A DNA stretch of 64,000 nt from Flavitalea sp966112615 (GCA_966112615.1 CBHWDO010000001.1:186001-250000), one strand, 5' to 3'. Shown: positions 7,404-15,725, numbered from the stretch's first letter. Translations and numbers: made by a program. The notes: a model not told the origin generated them from the sequence alone.

Positions 7404-9633
7404 GCGTTCTCACGCGCACAATCTTTTCTATACCTGCAAAATCATTGAATGATTTGGTGTTCTCTTCACTGTACAATGCTTCACGGATATTTTGCCGCTC
7501 TCTTTTGGTAAGATGAAAATTCAATGCAGCTCCGGCATCTTCTTTCCTTGGTACATACTGAAAACTGATCCTTCTGAAACTGGGACCAAATGCTTCTTCA
7601 GTAAGACTCAGAAGATCATTATGATTATACTCCTGCATCTTATACCAGTTGTATTGCAGCAACAGGAATGGCTTTGTAAAGATCTCCGTAACATTTTCTG
7701 AAGTATAGGGATATTCCCATCCGCCGATCTTGCGATCCCTTATCTGCACGAGCACAATCCCGGAAGTATTTTCTTTGATCCATTTCCGGAATACCTGCAA
7801 AAATCTGATGGCTGTTTCAGGACCATAATTATCTCTCAAACCAGCATCCATTACATCAATTACAGGTTTTGTGGGCAACCAAACATTGGGTAATACATAA
7901 GGGAATGTGGCATTCATTCTCATGGCCGTGAGTATGCGAAGATTTAATGGATCCTGCTTTCTGAATAAGGAATTAAAATCAACCGCATCAAGATCTGAAT
8001 TCAATGTTGATGAAGTATCATTATAGGGCCGCATTAAAAATCTAACTGGCTGCGTGCTGATGATCATCTTTCTTCCATCCCTTGTGATCACAGAATTGAA
8101 GAACATCAATGGCACTTTTGCATTGCGTTCATCTGGCTCTATATCAATGAGTCTTTTATTCAAAAATCCATGTGTATTCCTGTTGAGTTTTTGCTCAAAG
8201 GCATAACCTCTGTCCTTAATGTATTCATATTCTCCCACAGTAAATTTTTGTGCAGGTGCCGCAAGATCACGGGCTACAAATGAAGTGAATACACTGTTCA
8301 ACAGATCTTCAGAAATATCATCCACATATTTCGGATCCATGCGCTGAACCTTATTCCCGGCTCTTGCAAGTTCCCTGTAATATGATGCACCAAGCATTCC
8401 GCCTGAAGCACCGGTGATAAGGAATACTTTGTCCATGAATTCACCATTGCTGATACTATCGAGTCTTTGCAAAACATTCATGGTGAAATTTGCACTCCTG
8501 TTACCTCCACCACTTGTATTGACCACATACAACACCGGCTTTGCTTCTTTCTGTTTGGCCTTCCATTTTTCAAGGATCCTTGTCATGTTTTCAATATCCT
8601 TCTCTACATAAACTCTCGATGATAATGAATCAAGTGTTTCCTTATCATAGATCGGACGTTCTTCCTTGTTCTTATAATTCAGTCCATATGCTTTATTGCT
8701 GGTATCCAATATTCCTGCCCTGAAAAGGATATTCAGAATAAAGATCACCAAAACAAAGAACGGCAGACTCCAGCTCTGCATGAAATATGAAAATGCACCT
8801 GCAACTGCAATCAGGATGGAAAAGAATAATACGATCCCAGCTGCAGCAGGCAACTGGAATACGGGCGAATCAAGATTGAATCCAACAAGGATCAAAAATA
8901 AAAATGCAATGAAAATAGATATCACTGCCGCAAAGTGATGTCGGCTGAAAACCGCATCAACAAAGGAAAGCGGGTAGTGCTTTACATCTCTTGGTTTTTT
9001 GATCTCGAAAATATTATTCAGATACCATTCAACTTTGATCAGCCTGCTGTCGGTAAGCGGACCTTTTCTTCCCTGGAATGTTGATTTAAATAATTTAGGA
9101 TCATTCAATACTGGTGCAAGCGTTCTGATGATAGTTTTATCTGCACGAAAAAAATAGAAGAATGAAATCAGGATCAGGAATACATAACCAAGTATAAAAC
9201 CGATGATATTTAAAAAGATAGCCCAGCCACTGATCAATTCGCGATAATGTTCAAAGCGAATGGCATGGACCATATAAAAAATCAGGAAGGTCAGCGGAAT
9301 GATGCTGTTATTGATACAGTATTTTAAAAACGGGTTTGAAGTTGTAGCAAGAAACCTGAAATGCCTGCTGAAAAGAATGAATGTGGTGATATTCCAGCTC
9401 ATCACAAATATGGCAACTGCAATGCCCATGATCATGGTACTAACCATATTGACATCACCCCTGTATTCTGGAGCCAGCAACAATGAATCTGCACCATAGC
9501 TGTGCATGAATCCACCGGAGATTGTACTGAATAAAATGTACCAAAAGATTAGTAAGACCTGGAATTTCTTGAAATGAAGCAATACCAGTTGAACAGGGAA
9601 GGATCTGTATATGCCAACAAGGTATTTCTTCAT
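7357..9633 (-). CDS. Patatin-like phospholipase with N-terminal membrane domain
   Basis: A 758-residue protein. Up to about residue 310 there are several hydrophobic helices in two groups (about 25-170 and 230-310). The C-terminal half is a patatin fold: the oxyanion loop NTSGGGNRS at about 372-380, the nucleophile elbow GASGG at 408-412 with Ser410, and the catalytic Asp in VMDAGLRDN near residue 600. The enzyme would deacylate phospholipids or other acyl esters at the inner membrane. It lies downstream of ctaA on the same strand. A 15-bp perfect inverted repeat covers the start codon and may control translation. Substrate unknown. Confidence 0.82.
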   Translation of the reverse strand: MKKYLVGIYRSFPVQLVLLHFKKFQVLLIFWYILFSTISGGFMHSYGADSLLLAPEYRGDVNMVSTMIMGIAVAIFVMSWNITTFILFSRHFRFLATTSNPFLKYCINNSIIPLTFLIFYMVHAIRFEHYRELISGWAIFLNIIGFILGYVFLILISFFYFFRADKTIIRTLAPVLNDPKLFKSTFQGRKGPLTDSRLIKVEWYLNNIFEIKKPRDVKHYPLSFVDAVFSRHHFAAVISIFIAFLFLILVGFNLDSPVFQLPAAAGIVLFFSILIAVAGAFSYFMQSWSLPFFVLVIFILNILFRAGILDTSNKAYGLNYKNKEERPIYDKETLDSLSSRVYVEKDIENMTRILEKWKAKQKEAKPVLYVVNTSGGGNRSANFTMNVLQRLDSISNGEFMDKVFLITGASGGMLGASYYRELARAGNKVQRMDPKYVDDISEDLLNSVFTSFVARDLAAPAQKFTVGEYEYIKDRGYAFEQKLNRNTHGFLNKRLIDIEPDERNAKVPLMFFNSVITRDGRKMIISTQPVRFLMRPYNDTSSTLNSDLDAVDFNSLFRKQDPLNLRILTAMRMNATFPYVLPNVWLPTKPVIDVMDAGLRDNYGPETAIRFLQVFRKWIKENTSGIVLVQIRDRKIGGWEYPYTSENVTEIFTKPFLLLQYNWYKMQEYNHNDLLSLTEEAFGPSFRRISFQYVPRKEDAGAALNFHLTKRERQNIREALYSEENTKSFNDFAGIEKIVRVRTLTQKAVSGDTLLAGQ

Positions 9634-9675
9634 AGTTGCTGATTCTGCTTAAATGTAACGAGAATCAGCAACTAT
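9632..9675 (-). promoter_or_regulatory. Hairpin enclosing the start codon of the patatin-like gene
   Basis: ATAGTTGCTGATTCT (9632-9646) and AGAATCAGCAACTAT (9661-9675) are perfect 15-bp inverted repeats with a 14-base loop. On the minus-strand RNA the 3' arm ends in the first bases of the ATG at 9633, so the initiation codon would be buried in the stem. There is no T-tract, which argues against a simple terminator of the upstream ctaA. Confidence 0.6.
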
Positions 9676-9694
9676 GAAAAATGTTGAACAACAA

Positions 9695-10768
9695 TTAACG
9701 CAATATCGGTTTTGTACGAAGGAAATATAACATGGAAACCAGGCTTAGCAGTAGTAACATTCCTACAACCTGGTGCAATTGGGCCATCCATTCAAATGAA
9801 CCCCAATGATTCGGAATAATATTCACACTTAATAAAACAGCAAAGATGCCCAGCAAAACCTGCATCCAGACAAAGATCAATGGGAACTTCGCATTCTTTT
9901 TCACTCCCATTGTTTTACCGTTACGCATCATGCTGATCGAAAACCAGGTAATTAAGATAAGTAAAATGTATGCAAGTGTTCTGTGAATAAAGTGAATAGT
10001 GATTTTATTTTCAACCAGGTCCCTGATAAATGGATCTGTGCTTAAAGTATGATCCGGCAACAGCGACCCATTGATATCCGGCCATGTAGGTGCTGCAGTG
10101 GCGGCTTTATGTCCTGCCATCAATGCTCCAAAGATCAATTGCACTCCAACAAGGATAATCAATCCCCACACTTTTTTTCTTCCGCTTCTATCAACACTAA
10201 CCTGGGAATTGTTTACCGTCAGTTGTAAAGCAAACCACCATGCATATGCGATCAATCCAATTGCAAAAATAAAATGCAATGCAAGCCTGGTTGGTTTTAC
10301 ATAGATCGCATCACCGGTTAAACCGCTTGCGACCATGATCCACCCGATCGCACCCTGCATCGCTCCCATGAAAAATAATAACATCAGTGGCTGATGCATT
10401 TCTTTCTTCAGGTACTTCTTTGAAACGAGATAGATAAATCCTACAAGGAACACCACTCCAATCATCCTTGCCCAGAATCTGTGAAACCATTCCCAGAAAA
10501 AAATGAATTTGAAATCTTCAAGTGTGAACCCGGTATTGAGCAACCGATATTGGGGTGTCTGCTGGTATTTGGAAAATTCCTTTAGCCAGGCAGCTTCACT
10601 TAATGGTGGAAGTGTGCCGGTAACAACATTCCATTCAGTGATGGATAATCCTGAACCTGTCAATCTTGTAACTCCGCCCAGCACCACCTGGATCAGCAAC
10701 ATTACCACACCGGTAATGATCCAGGCAGCAACCCATTTTTTTCCTTTATCGGATGCAAATTCTTTCAT
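9695..10768 (-). CDS. ctaA: Heme A synthase (COX15/CtaA family)
   Basis: A 357-residue, eight-helix inner-membrane protein. It oxidises the methyl group of heme O to the formyl group of heme A for aa3-type cytochrome oxidase. Seen: the first helix with VVLGGVTRLTGSGLSITEW, and histidines in WEWFHRFWAR, LALHFIFAIG, ITIHFIHRTLAY and AQLHQVVGM, the four conserved heme-ligand positions of the family. Length and motif order are those of the type without the cysteine pair. ATG 10768 is preceded by a TACCTTTG promoter word. The divergent neighbour is RNase HII. Other oxidase assembly genes are not in the window. Confidence 0.93.
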   Translation of the reverse strand: MKEFASDKGKKWVAAWIITGVVMLLIQVVLGGVTRLTGSGLSITEWNVVTGTLPPLSEAAWLKEFSKYQQTPQYRLLNTGFTLEDFKFIFFWEWFHRFWARMIGVVFLVGFIYLVSKKYLKKEMHQPLMLLFFMGAMQGAIGWIMVASGLTGDAIYVKPTRLALHFIFAIGLIAYAWWFALQLTVNNSQVSVDRSGRKKVWGLIILVGVQLIFGALMAGHKAATAAPTWPDINGSLLPDHTLSTDPFIRDLVENKITIHFIHRTLAYILLILITWFSISMMRNGKTMGVKKNAKFPLIFVWMQVLLGIFAVLLSVNIIPNHWGSFEWMAQLHQVVGMLLLLSLVSMLYFLRTKPILR

Positions 10769-10775
10769 AACGCTG

Positions 10776-10783
10776 CAAAGGTA
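10776..10783 (-). promoter_or_regulatory. Candidate -7 element (TACCTTTG) of ctaA
   Basis: The minus-strand TACCTTTG lies 8 bases from the ATG, which would give a nearly leaderless message. The spacer also holds the opposite promoter word for rnhB at 10800-10807. Confidence 0.5.
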
Positions 10784-10799
10784 CTATCGAACAAACTAC

Positions 10800-10807
10800 T
10801 ACATTTG
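10800..10807 (+). promoter_or_regulatory. Candidate -7 element (TACATTTG) overlapping the only canonical rnhB start
   Basis: TACATTTG matches TAnnTTTG. Its last three bases are the TTG that would otherwise be taken as the rnhB start codon, so if this promoter is used the true start lies downstream. Confidence 0.45.
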
Positions 10808-11461
10808 CCAAAATCTTCTTTTCTGCTTAAGAATTATTACCAGGTCGATAGAATTGAGGCGGGATGCGATGAAGCGGGCAGAGGCTGTCTTGCAGGACCT
10901 GTATTTGCCGCCGCGGTGATCTTACCTGCAGATTTTTTTCATCCGTTATTGAATGACTCCAAGCTTGTTAAGGAAGAAGATCGTTATGCCTTGCGCAAAT
11001 TCATTCAGAAGAATGCCATCTCTTACGCAGTGGCACAGGTGGATCATGAAGAGATCGATCGCATTAATATCCTGAATGCTTCCTTCTTGGCCATGCACCT
11101 GGCAATCGACAAACTAAGAAAGCGTCCTAAATTCTTATTGATTGATGGGAACCGTTTTAAAGCATATAAAAAGGTTCCGCATGAATGTATCATTAAAGGC
11201 GATGCTACCTATGCATCGATAGCGGCGGCGAGTATCATGGCAAAAACATATCGCGATGATTATATGAGATCATTACACGATATGTTTCCCCACTATTGCT
11301 GGAATACGAATAAAGGTTATGGCACCGAAGAACACCGCAAAGCCATCAGTATCCATGGTTTATCCCCATATCACCGACGAACATTCCAGGTTGCGGAAGC
11401 GCAGCCTTTTCTTGTTGGAAATGATGCCGACGATATTATAGAAGATCAGCAAAAAAATTGA
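10805..11461 (+). CDS. rnhB: Ribonuclease HII
   Basis: A 218-residue (or slightly shorter) enzyme that cuts the RNA strand of RNA-DNA hybrids and single ribonucleotides in DNA. The catalytic motif AGCDEAGRG gives Asp and Glu near residues 22-23, LLIDGN the third region and ASIAAASIMAKTYRDD the last acidic motif, all in normal order. The start is uncertain: no ATG precedes the catalytic motif, and the only TTG (10805) coincides with the last bases of a promoter-like word. A CTG at 10823 is another in-frame possibility. The 3' end overlaps the convergent GNAT gene by 26 bases. Confidence 0.93.
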   Translation: MPKSSFLLKNYYQVDRIEAGCDEAGRGCLAGPVFAAAVILPADFFHPLLNDSKLVKEEDRYALRKFIQKNAISYAVAQVDHEEIDRINILNASFLAMHLAIDKLRKRPKFLLIDGNRFKAYKKVPHECIIKGDATYASIAAASIMAKTYRDDYMRSLHDMFPHYCWNTNKGYGTEEHRKAISIHGLSPYHRRTFQVAEAQPFLVGNDADDIIEDQQKN

Positions 11462-12035
11462 TCTTTCTTTCTTCCCATTCTTCCCTGATCATCCCAAAAT
11501 AGATGGTATCTCTTCTTCGGTTCGAATGCATCTGCATATGGCTTCTCAACACACCTTCGGGTTTCATTCCAACCTTGATCAGTGCTGCTTTTGCTCTTTC
11601 ATTCAGGTTATCGGTTTTTATCTCGACACGCATCATACCCATCGCTTCAAAAGCAAAACTGATCAGGCAGAATTTTGCATGCCTGTTGATAGAAGATCCT
11701 ATGTATTCATTGCCAAGCCAGGTCCAGCCGATCTCAATTCTCCGGTCATAAAATGAGATATTTCCATAGCTGGTTGTTCCGCAGATATTACCGGAATCTT
11801 TTTCGATGATTGCAAAGGGCATCCGGGCCTTTTCTTCATAAAGCTTTAATGCTTCTTCGGTCCAGGCTTCCATTTCACCAGGCTGACCAAGATCTTTTGT
11901 GAAGTATTTCCAGGTATTTTCATCAGTGGATAGAGCCCTCAATGCAAGCAAGTCTTCGGCCTTGAGTCTTCTTAATAAAACGCGTGGAGTTTCCAGTTCG
12001 AGGTTTCCGCTGAAATATCGATCAAATAAATTCAT
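11436..12035 (-). CDS. GNAT N-acetyltransferase, RimJ/RimL-like
   Basis: A 199-residue acetyltransferase. LETPRVLLRRLKAEDL begins the Acetyltransf_3 domain, and SFAFEAMGMMRVEIKTDNLNE and AKAALIKVGMKPEGVLRSH form the conserved C-terminal half with the acetyl-CoA region. It would move acetyl from acetyl-CoA to an amine, perhaps a protein N-terminus or a small molecule. ATG 12035 is preferred over an upstream TTG. It follows the YciO-type gene with a 15-base gap and so is probably co-transcribed with it. Target unknown. Confidence 0.85.
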   Translation of the reverse strand: MNLFDRYFSGNLELETPRVLLRRLKAEDLLALRALSTDENTWKYFTKDLGQPGEMEAWTEEALKLYEEKARMPFAIIEKDSGNICGTTSYGNISFYDRRIEIGWTWLGNEYIGSSINRHAKFCLISFAFEAMGMMRVEIKTDNLNERAKAALIKVGMKPEGVLRSHMQMHSNRRRDTIYFGMIREEWEERKINFFADLL

Positions 12036-12050
12036 GCCCGAATATAACAA

Positions 12051-12662
12051 TCAAATTTCTTCCCACACGCCTAGTCCCTGTCTGGTAATTTCCGGCTCAG
12101 GACCTGTGCAGTCGATGATCGTGGAAGGGATCATTCCTCCATTTCCGCCATCCACCACAATGTCAACCAGTTTCTTGAAATTCTCATGCATCAATTCTGG
12201 GTCGGTATATTCTTCCACCATATCACCGGGAAGGGAAGCGCTTAAGATAGGCCTGCCAAGTTCTCTCACAATGGACCTTGCAATTTCGTTATCAGGTACA
12301 CGCAGGCCGATCGTGTCTTTTTTTGATTTGAGGATCTTTGGTACTTCCCGGCTTGCGGGTAAAATAAAGGTGTAAGGTCCAGGCAGGTAGTTTTTCAGCA
12401 TTCGATACATGGGTGTTGAAATACTTCGTGTGTACTTACTTAAGTCACTCAGATCATGGCAGATAAAGGAAAGCCTTGCCTTTTCAGGATCAACCTGCTT
12501 GATCCTGCATATTCTTTCAATTGCTTTCTGCTGAAAGATATCACAACCTAAACCATAAATCGTATCGGTAGGATAGATGATAATTCCTCCCTTTTCGAGA
12601 GTATCAACAATTGTCCTGATATTTCTTTGCTGTGGATTATCCGGGTGTACGTGAATGATCAT
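12051..12662 (-). CDS. L-threonylcarbamoyladenylate synthase family protein, YciO type
   Basis: A 203-residue protein of the Sua5/YrdC/YciO fold. The start MIIHVHPDNPQQR, the ATP-binding strand IIIYPTDTIYGLGCDI, ERICRIKQ and the PGPYTFILPAS segment closely resemble E. coli YciO as I remember it, more than TsaC. The family makes threonylcarbamoyl-AMP for tRNA t6A synthesis. YciO members have the fold and weak or uncertain activity, so this may or may not be the essential enzyme of the cell. It is transcribed ahead of a GNAT gene, 15 bases apart. Confidence 0.85.
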   Translation of the reverse strand: MIIHVHPDNPQQRNIRTIVDTLEKGGIIIYPTDTIYGLGCDIFQQKAIERICRIKQVDPEKARLSFICHDLSDLSKYTRSISTPMYRMLKNYLPGPYTFILPASREVPKILKSKKDTIGLRVPDNEIARSIVRELGRPILSASLPGDMVEEYTDPELMHENFKKLVDIVVDGGNGGMIPSTIIDCTGPEPEITRQGLGVWEEI

Positions 12663-12748
12663 ATTCCTTGCGTTTGCGATTCATATGCCAACCTTTTGAG
12701 CGCTATAGTGTAAATGTAATATTTAACTTTGGTCAAACTTTATCTGAG

Positions 12749-13657
12749 ATGTTACTAAACCCCATTGAGAAAATCGAAGATATCTCGCCTGAAGATTTTA
12801 AAAATAACTTCTATAAACCAGGAATACCGGTTGTACTTACTGGCCTTGCAAAGAAATGGCCGGCTTATCATAAATGGAACTGGGATTTCTTTAAAGATGT
12901 GGTAGGAAGCAAGCGTGTCGGCATTTACAATAATATCAAGAGCGACGCATATACACCCATTAATAAAGCTGATGACTATACAACATTTGGTGAATACATT
13001 GATATGGTTCGAAAAGGACCTGCCGAATGGAGAATATTTCTTTTCAATATTTTCAGCCACGCCCCACAGCTTGCGGCGGATTTTACCTGGCCTGATCACC
13101 TGATGAAGGGGTTCATCAAAAGGGTTCCGATGTTGTTTGTGGGAGGAAAGGGTAGCATTACCCATATGCATTTTGATATCGATATGTCGCATATCATGCA
13201 TACACAATTCATAGGCAGAAAAAAAGTATTGCTGTTCCCTTTTGAACAACAACATCGTTTGTACCGTAAGCCTTTCGAAGTGTTGAGCCTGGCCGATTTC
13301 AGCAATTACTACATGGAGGATGGGAAACCAGACCTGGAGCAGTTTCCGGCACTAAAACTGGCCAAAGGATTTGAAGTAACGCTTGAACACGGAGAAACTT
13401 TGTTCATGCCTGCAGGCTACTGGCACCATATGGAATACCTCGACAGCGGATTTGCCATGAGCCTGAGAGCCTTGCAAAGAAATAATATACCCGGGGTACT
13501 AAAAGGAGCCTGGAACCTGGTAGGAATGAGAAATATCGATACTTTGATGAAAAGAACCGCCCCTCACTGGTGGTATGAATACAAAAAAGAAAAAATCTAC
13601 AGGGCTGCCCAAAAAGAATTGGAAAAGTCTGATTTAAGTCAATTTGTTGAAGCCTGA
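12749..13657 (+). CDS. Cupin-like (JmjC/Cupin_8) Fe(II)/2-oxoglutarate dioxygenase
   Basis: A 302-residue protein of the Cupin_8 / factor-inhibiting-HIF group. The N-terminus PGIPVVLTGLAKKWPA is the usual lead-in. HFD at about 141-143 within THMHFDID gives the HxD metal ligands, and MPAGYWHHMEYL near residue 225 provides the distal histidine. Lysine and threonine positions for 2-oxoglutarate are plausible but were not assigned. Such enzymes hydroxylate proteins or small molecules. ATG 12749 was chosen because the upstream frame extension lacks homology. It stands alone and divergent from the YciO-type gene. The substrate is unknown. Confidence 0.82.
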   Translation: MLLNPIEKIEDISPEDFKNNFYKPGIPVVLTGLAKKWPAYHKWNWDFFKDVVGSKRVGIYNNIKSDAYTPINKADDYTTFGEYIDMVRKGPAEWRIFLFNIFSHAPQLAADFTWPDHLMKGFIKRVPMLFVGGKGSITHMHFDIDMSHIMHTQFIGRKKVLLFPFEQQHRLYRKPFEVLSLADFSNYYMEDGKPDLEQFPALKLAKGFEVTLEHGETLFMPAGYWHHMEYLDSGFAMSLRALQRNNIPGVLKGAWNLVGMRNIDTLMKRTAPHWWYEYKKEKIYRAAQKELEKSDLSQFVEA

Positions 13658-13950
13658 AAAATTTTAATGTTGAAAAAATTGAAAAAGTTAAAAAACACCA
13701 TTAATTTTAAGACGCTCAATTTAACAGGGCAGCAATCCAAGTTCCTCTCTATGCCATTGTGATCCGCTTGTGCGATGTACCCCATGACGTTTTCCGAGAC
13801 CCTTGTTGATCTATACCAATAGATAACATTATTCCGATCATTAGTAGGTAAGGCTAATTTACATTTCAGTAAAAAACATTGTTTGTTTCGGCAAACACTC
13901 ACGAATGATCGTGTAAGTTTTTCTTTTTGTGGTTTCAGAGGTAAGCACAG
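13658..13950. other. Gene-free spacer, possible small RNA in its right half
   Basis: There is no convincing protein in this stretch. The plus strand carries hairpins GTTTG-tttcgg-CAAAC and CACGA-atga-TCGTG at about 13887-13920, leading into the intrinsic terminator that follows. A weak TACATTTC word lies at 13860-13867. A small plus-strand RNA of about 110 nt is possible; the left half shows nothing I recognise. Confidence 0.35.
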
Positions 13951-13981
13951 GCCGGCGATTTCAATCGCTGGCATTTTTTTT
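13951..13981 (+). terminator. Rho-independent terminator, plus strand
   Basis: GCCGGCGAT and ATCGCTGGC form a stem with a short TTCA loop, followed by CA and eight T. It lies 19 bases before the end of korB on the other strand, so it ends a plus-strand transcript, either the long tail of the cupin gene or a small RNA. Confidence 0.75.
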
Positions 13982-13999
13982 ACCCTTCCTGATGTGTTT

Positions 14000-15034
14000 T
14001 TAACTGATAGTCCAGGTTTCACTTCCCCTGAGAAGCTTATCAAGATCGCCAGGTCCTTTGGAAGCAATTACTTCATCGACCTGCAAGTTCAGCATATCTT
14101 CATAAGTTGGCCTTTCGGTTTCGAAGAAAACGCCAAATGGCCTTGGGAAATGACCTAATGCTGAAGGATTGTCGAACATCCTCACCAGGATCTGCGCTTT
14201 AAAGAAGTCTTTTTCATCGTGGATCCAGAGTTCATCGGCACTTACATCGTTCAGGCTCACCACAACCGGTTTGTAACCGTCCAGCTTGATACCTTTATCG
14301 CGGTTAGCTCCAAAGATCATTGGCTGTCCCTGCTCAAGCATCAGCGTCTCCTCCATCTTGGTTCCTTTTTCAGTAAAGATCTCGAATGCTCCATCATTGA
14401 AGATGTTACAGTTCTGGTAGATCTCAAGAAGAGAAGAGCCTTTGTGCTGGTTTGCACGGATCAGCATTTGCTGAAGGTGTTTAGGGTCACGATCCATACT
14501 CCTTGCGATAAAGGAAGCATCCGCACCCATGGCCAGTGCCAGCGGGTTGAATGGATGATCAAGGCTACCGTAAGGGGTAGATTTGGTCACTTTCTTTTCT
14601 TCAGAAGTCGGAGAGTATTGTCCTTTTGTAAGTCCGTAGATCTGGTTATTGAAAAGGAGAATATTCATATCGAAATTCCTGCGCAGGAGGTGGATGGTAT
14701 GGTTACCACCGATGCTCAGGCTGTCGCCATCACCTGTAACTACCCATACAGACAATTCCGGGCGGGTAGCTTTAAGTCCGGATGCGATGGCAGTCGCTCT
14801 TCCGTGGATGGAGTGCATCCCGAAAGTATTCATGTAATAAGGGAAACGGCTGCTACAGCCGATACCTGAAATGATCACAACGTTCTCTCTTGGAATACCC
14901 AGTCCTGGCAGCACTTTTTGCACCTGTGCGAGGATGGAGTAATCGCCACAACCCGGGCACCACCTTACTTCCTGGTCGGTTGCAAAATCCTTTGCTGTAA
15001 GGGCTGGCTGCTGCGGGGTTAATACTTCACTCAT
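14000..15034 (-). CDS. korB: 2-oxoacid:ferredoxin oxidoreductase, beta subunit
   Basis: A 344-residue thiamine-diphosphate subunit. RWCPGCGDYSIL near residue 25 supplies iron-sulfur-linked cysteines of the family. GIGCSSRFPYYMNTFGMHSIHGR is the conserved start of the ThDP domain, and GDGDSLSIGGNH is the GDG ThDP/Mg motif. FNNQIYGLTKGQYSPTS is typical of 2-oxoglutarate-type KorB. With its alpha subunit it oxidises 2-oxoglutarate (or another 2-oxoacid) to the acyl-CoA and reduces ferredoxin. The alpha gene usually lies directly upstream, but here the upstream space holds a repeat and an RRM gene, and no alpha gene is in the window. Confidence 0.9.
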   Translation of the reverse strand: MSEVLTPQQPALTAKDFATDQEVRWCPGCGDYSILAQVQKVLPGLGIPRENVVIISGIGCSSRFPYYMNTFGMHSIHGRATAIASGLKATRPELSVWVVTGDGDSLSIGGNHTIHLLRRNFDMNILLFNNQIYGLTKGQYSPTSEEKKVTKSTPYGSLDHPFNPLALAMGADASFIARSMDRDPKHLQQMLIRANQHKGSSLLEIYQNCNIFNDGAFEIFTEKGTKMEETLMLEQGQPMIFGANRDKGIKLDGYKPVVVSLNDVSADELWIHDEKDFFKAQILVRMFDNPSALGHFPRPFGVFFETERPTYEDMLNLQVDEVIASKGPGDLDKLLRGSETWTIS

Positions 15035-15072
15035 TGATTTGGATTGAATAGTGCAAAATTAGGAGAAAATAG

Positions 15073-15231
15073 CGGGCTGACCAATCGCTTTGCGATTGGG
15101 CTGAACGCAGCCTGCTGAACAAATGCCAAAAGCATTTGGGCTGAAGGGAAGATTTCCCGTCAGCCCAAACAGCTGCGCTATTTGTTCAGCCGGGTTTGTT
15201 CAGCCCGCCCTTCGGGCGGTCAGCCCAACAA
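15073..15231. repeat. Dispersed palindromic repeat (GCTGAAC family), copy 2
   Basis: Strings of small hairpins (CCAATCGC-ttt-GCGATTGG, AAATGCC-aaa-AGCATTT with one mismatch, CGCCC-ttc-GGGCG) are joined by GGGCTGAA, GTTCAGCC and GGTCAGCCC. The central part matches copy 1 at 330-375 closely. It lies between two minus-strand genes (korB and the RRM gene). Confidence 0.8.
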
Positions 15232-15255
15232 AAAAGAGGACCGAAGTCCTCTTTT
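15232..15255 (-). terminator. Terminator of the RRM gene
   Basis: AAAAGAGGAC and GTCCTCTTTT form a perfect 10-bp stem. On the minus strand the loop is TTCG closed by C-G, and a run of T follows. This is a classic intrinsic terminator 25 bases after the RRM stop codon. Confidence 0.9.
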
Positions 15256-15280
15256 ATCAAAAACTATATCAATGCACTGA

Positions 15281-15607
15281 TTAATATCTGTTCCTGAATC
15301 CACCGTTACCTCCACCGTTACCGCTGAAGCTTCTTCTTTCGCCACCACCGTTTCTTGGCTTCTCTTCTTTAGGACGAGCTTCAGAAACATTGATGTTTCT
15401 GCCATCCCACTTTGATTTGTCCAGTTCAGAGATAGCTTTTTTGCCTTCTTCGTCATTGGTCATTTCAACAAAACCAAAACCACGGGAATCACCGGTGAAT
15501 TTGTCGGTGATAACTTTTGCAGAGCTAACTTCTCCGTACTCAGCAAAAAGGTCCTTCAGATCTTCATCAGTAATCTGATAACTCAAATTTGAAATGTAAA
15601 TGTTCAT
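15281..15607 (-). CDS. RNA-binding protein with one RRM and glycine-rich tail
   Basis: A 108-residue protein. Residues 1-80 are an RNA recognition motif: RNP2 is IYISNL at 3-8 and RNP1 is RGFGFVEM near 42-49. The tail (from about 85) is rich in Gly, Arg, Asn and Ser. Small RRM proteins of this build are common in Bacteroidota and cyanobacteria and bind single-stranded RNA, where they may act in RNA stability or cold response. It is monocistronic, with a TACCTTTG promoter word about 110 bases upstream, an unusually long leader for this window, and a strong terminator. Confidence 0.92.
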   Translation of the reverse strand: MNIYISNLSYQITDEDLKDLFAEYGEVSSAKVITDKFTGDSRGFGFVEMTNDEEGKKAISELDKSKWDGRNINVSEARPKEEKPRNGGGERRSFSGNGGGNGGFRNRY

Positions 15608-15717
15608 ACTTAAAAATGATAAATAAATAAAAATGCTCTGAGAAAATGCCTAAGAAGTGATCTGGAGGGGGTAAAACCTAAATCCTTAACTAAAATGCGA
15701 CTAACTCAAATGCGGAT

Positions 15718-15725
15718 CAAAGGTA
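15718..15725 (-). promoter_or_regulatory. Candidate -7 element (TACCTTTG) of the RRM gene
   Basis: The minus-strand TACCTTTG fits the consensus. Its distance to the ATG at 15607 implies a leader of roughly 100 nt, which could hold the temperature or feedback control often seen for RNA-binding proteins (inference). Confidence 0.45.

Noticed and set aside
13639..14067. A 142-residue minus-strand frame in the cupin-korB spacer
   Set aside because: It overlaps the korB end and a plus-strand terminator, has no recognisable motif and low-complexity FFNFFNFF residues; it is a chance frame.
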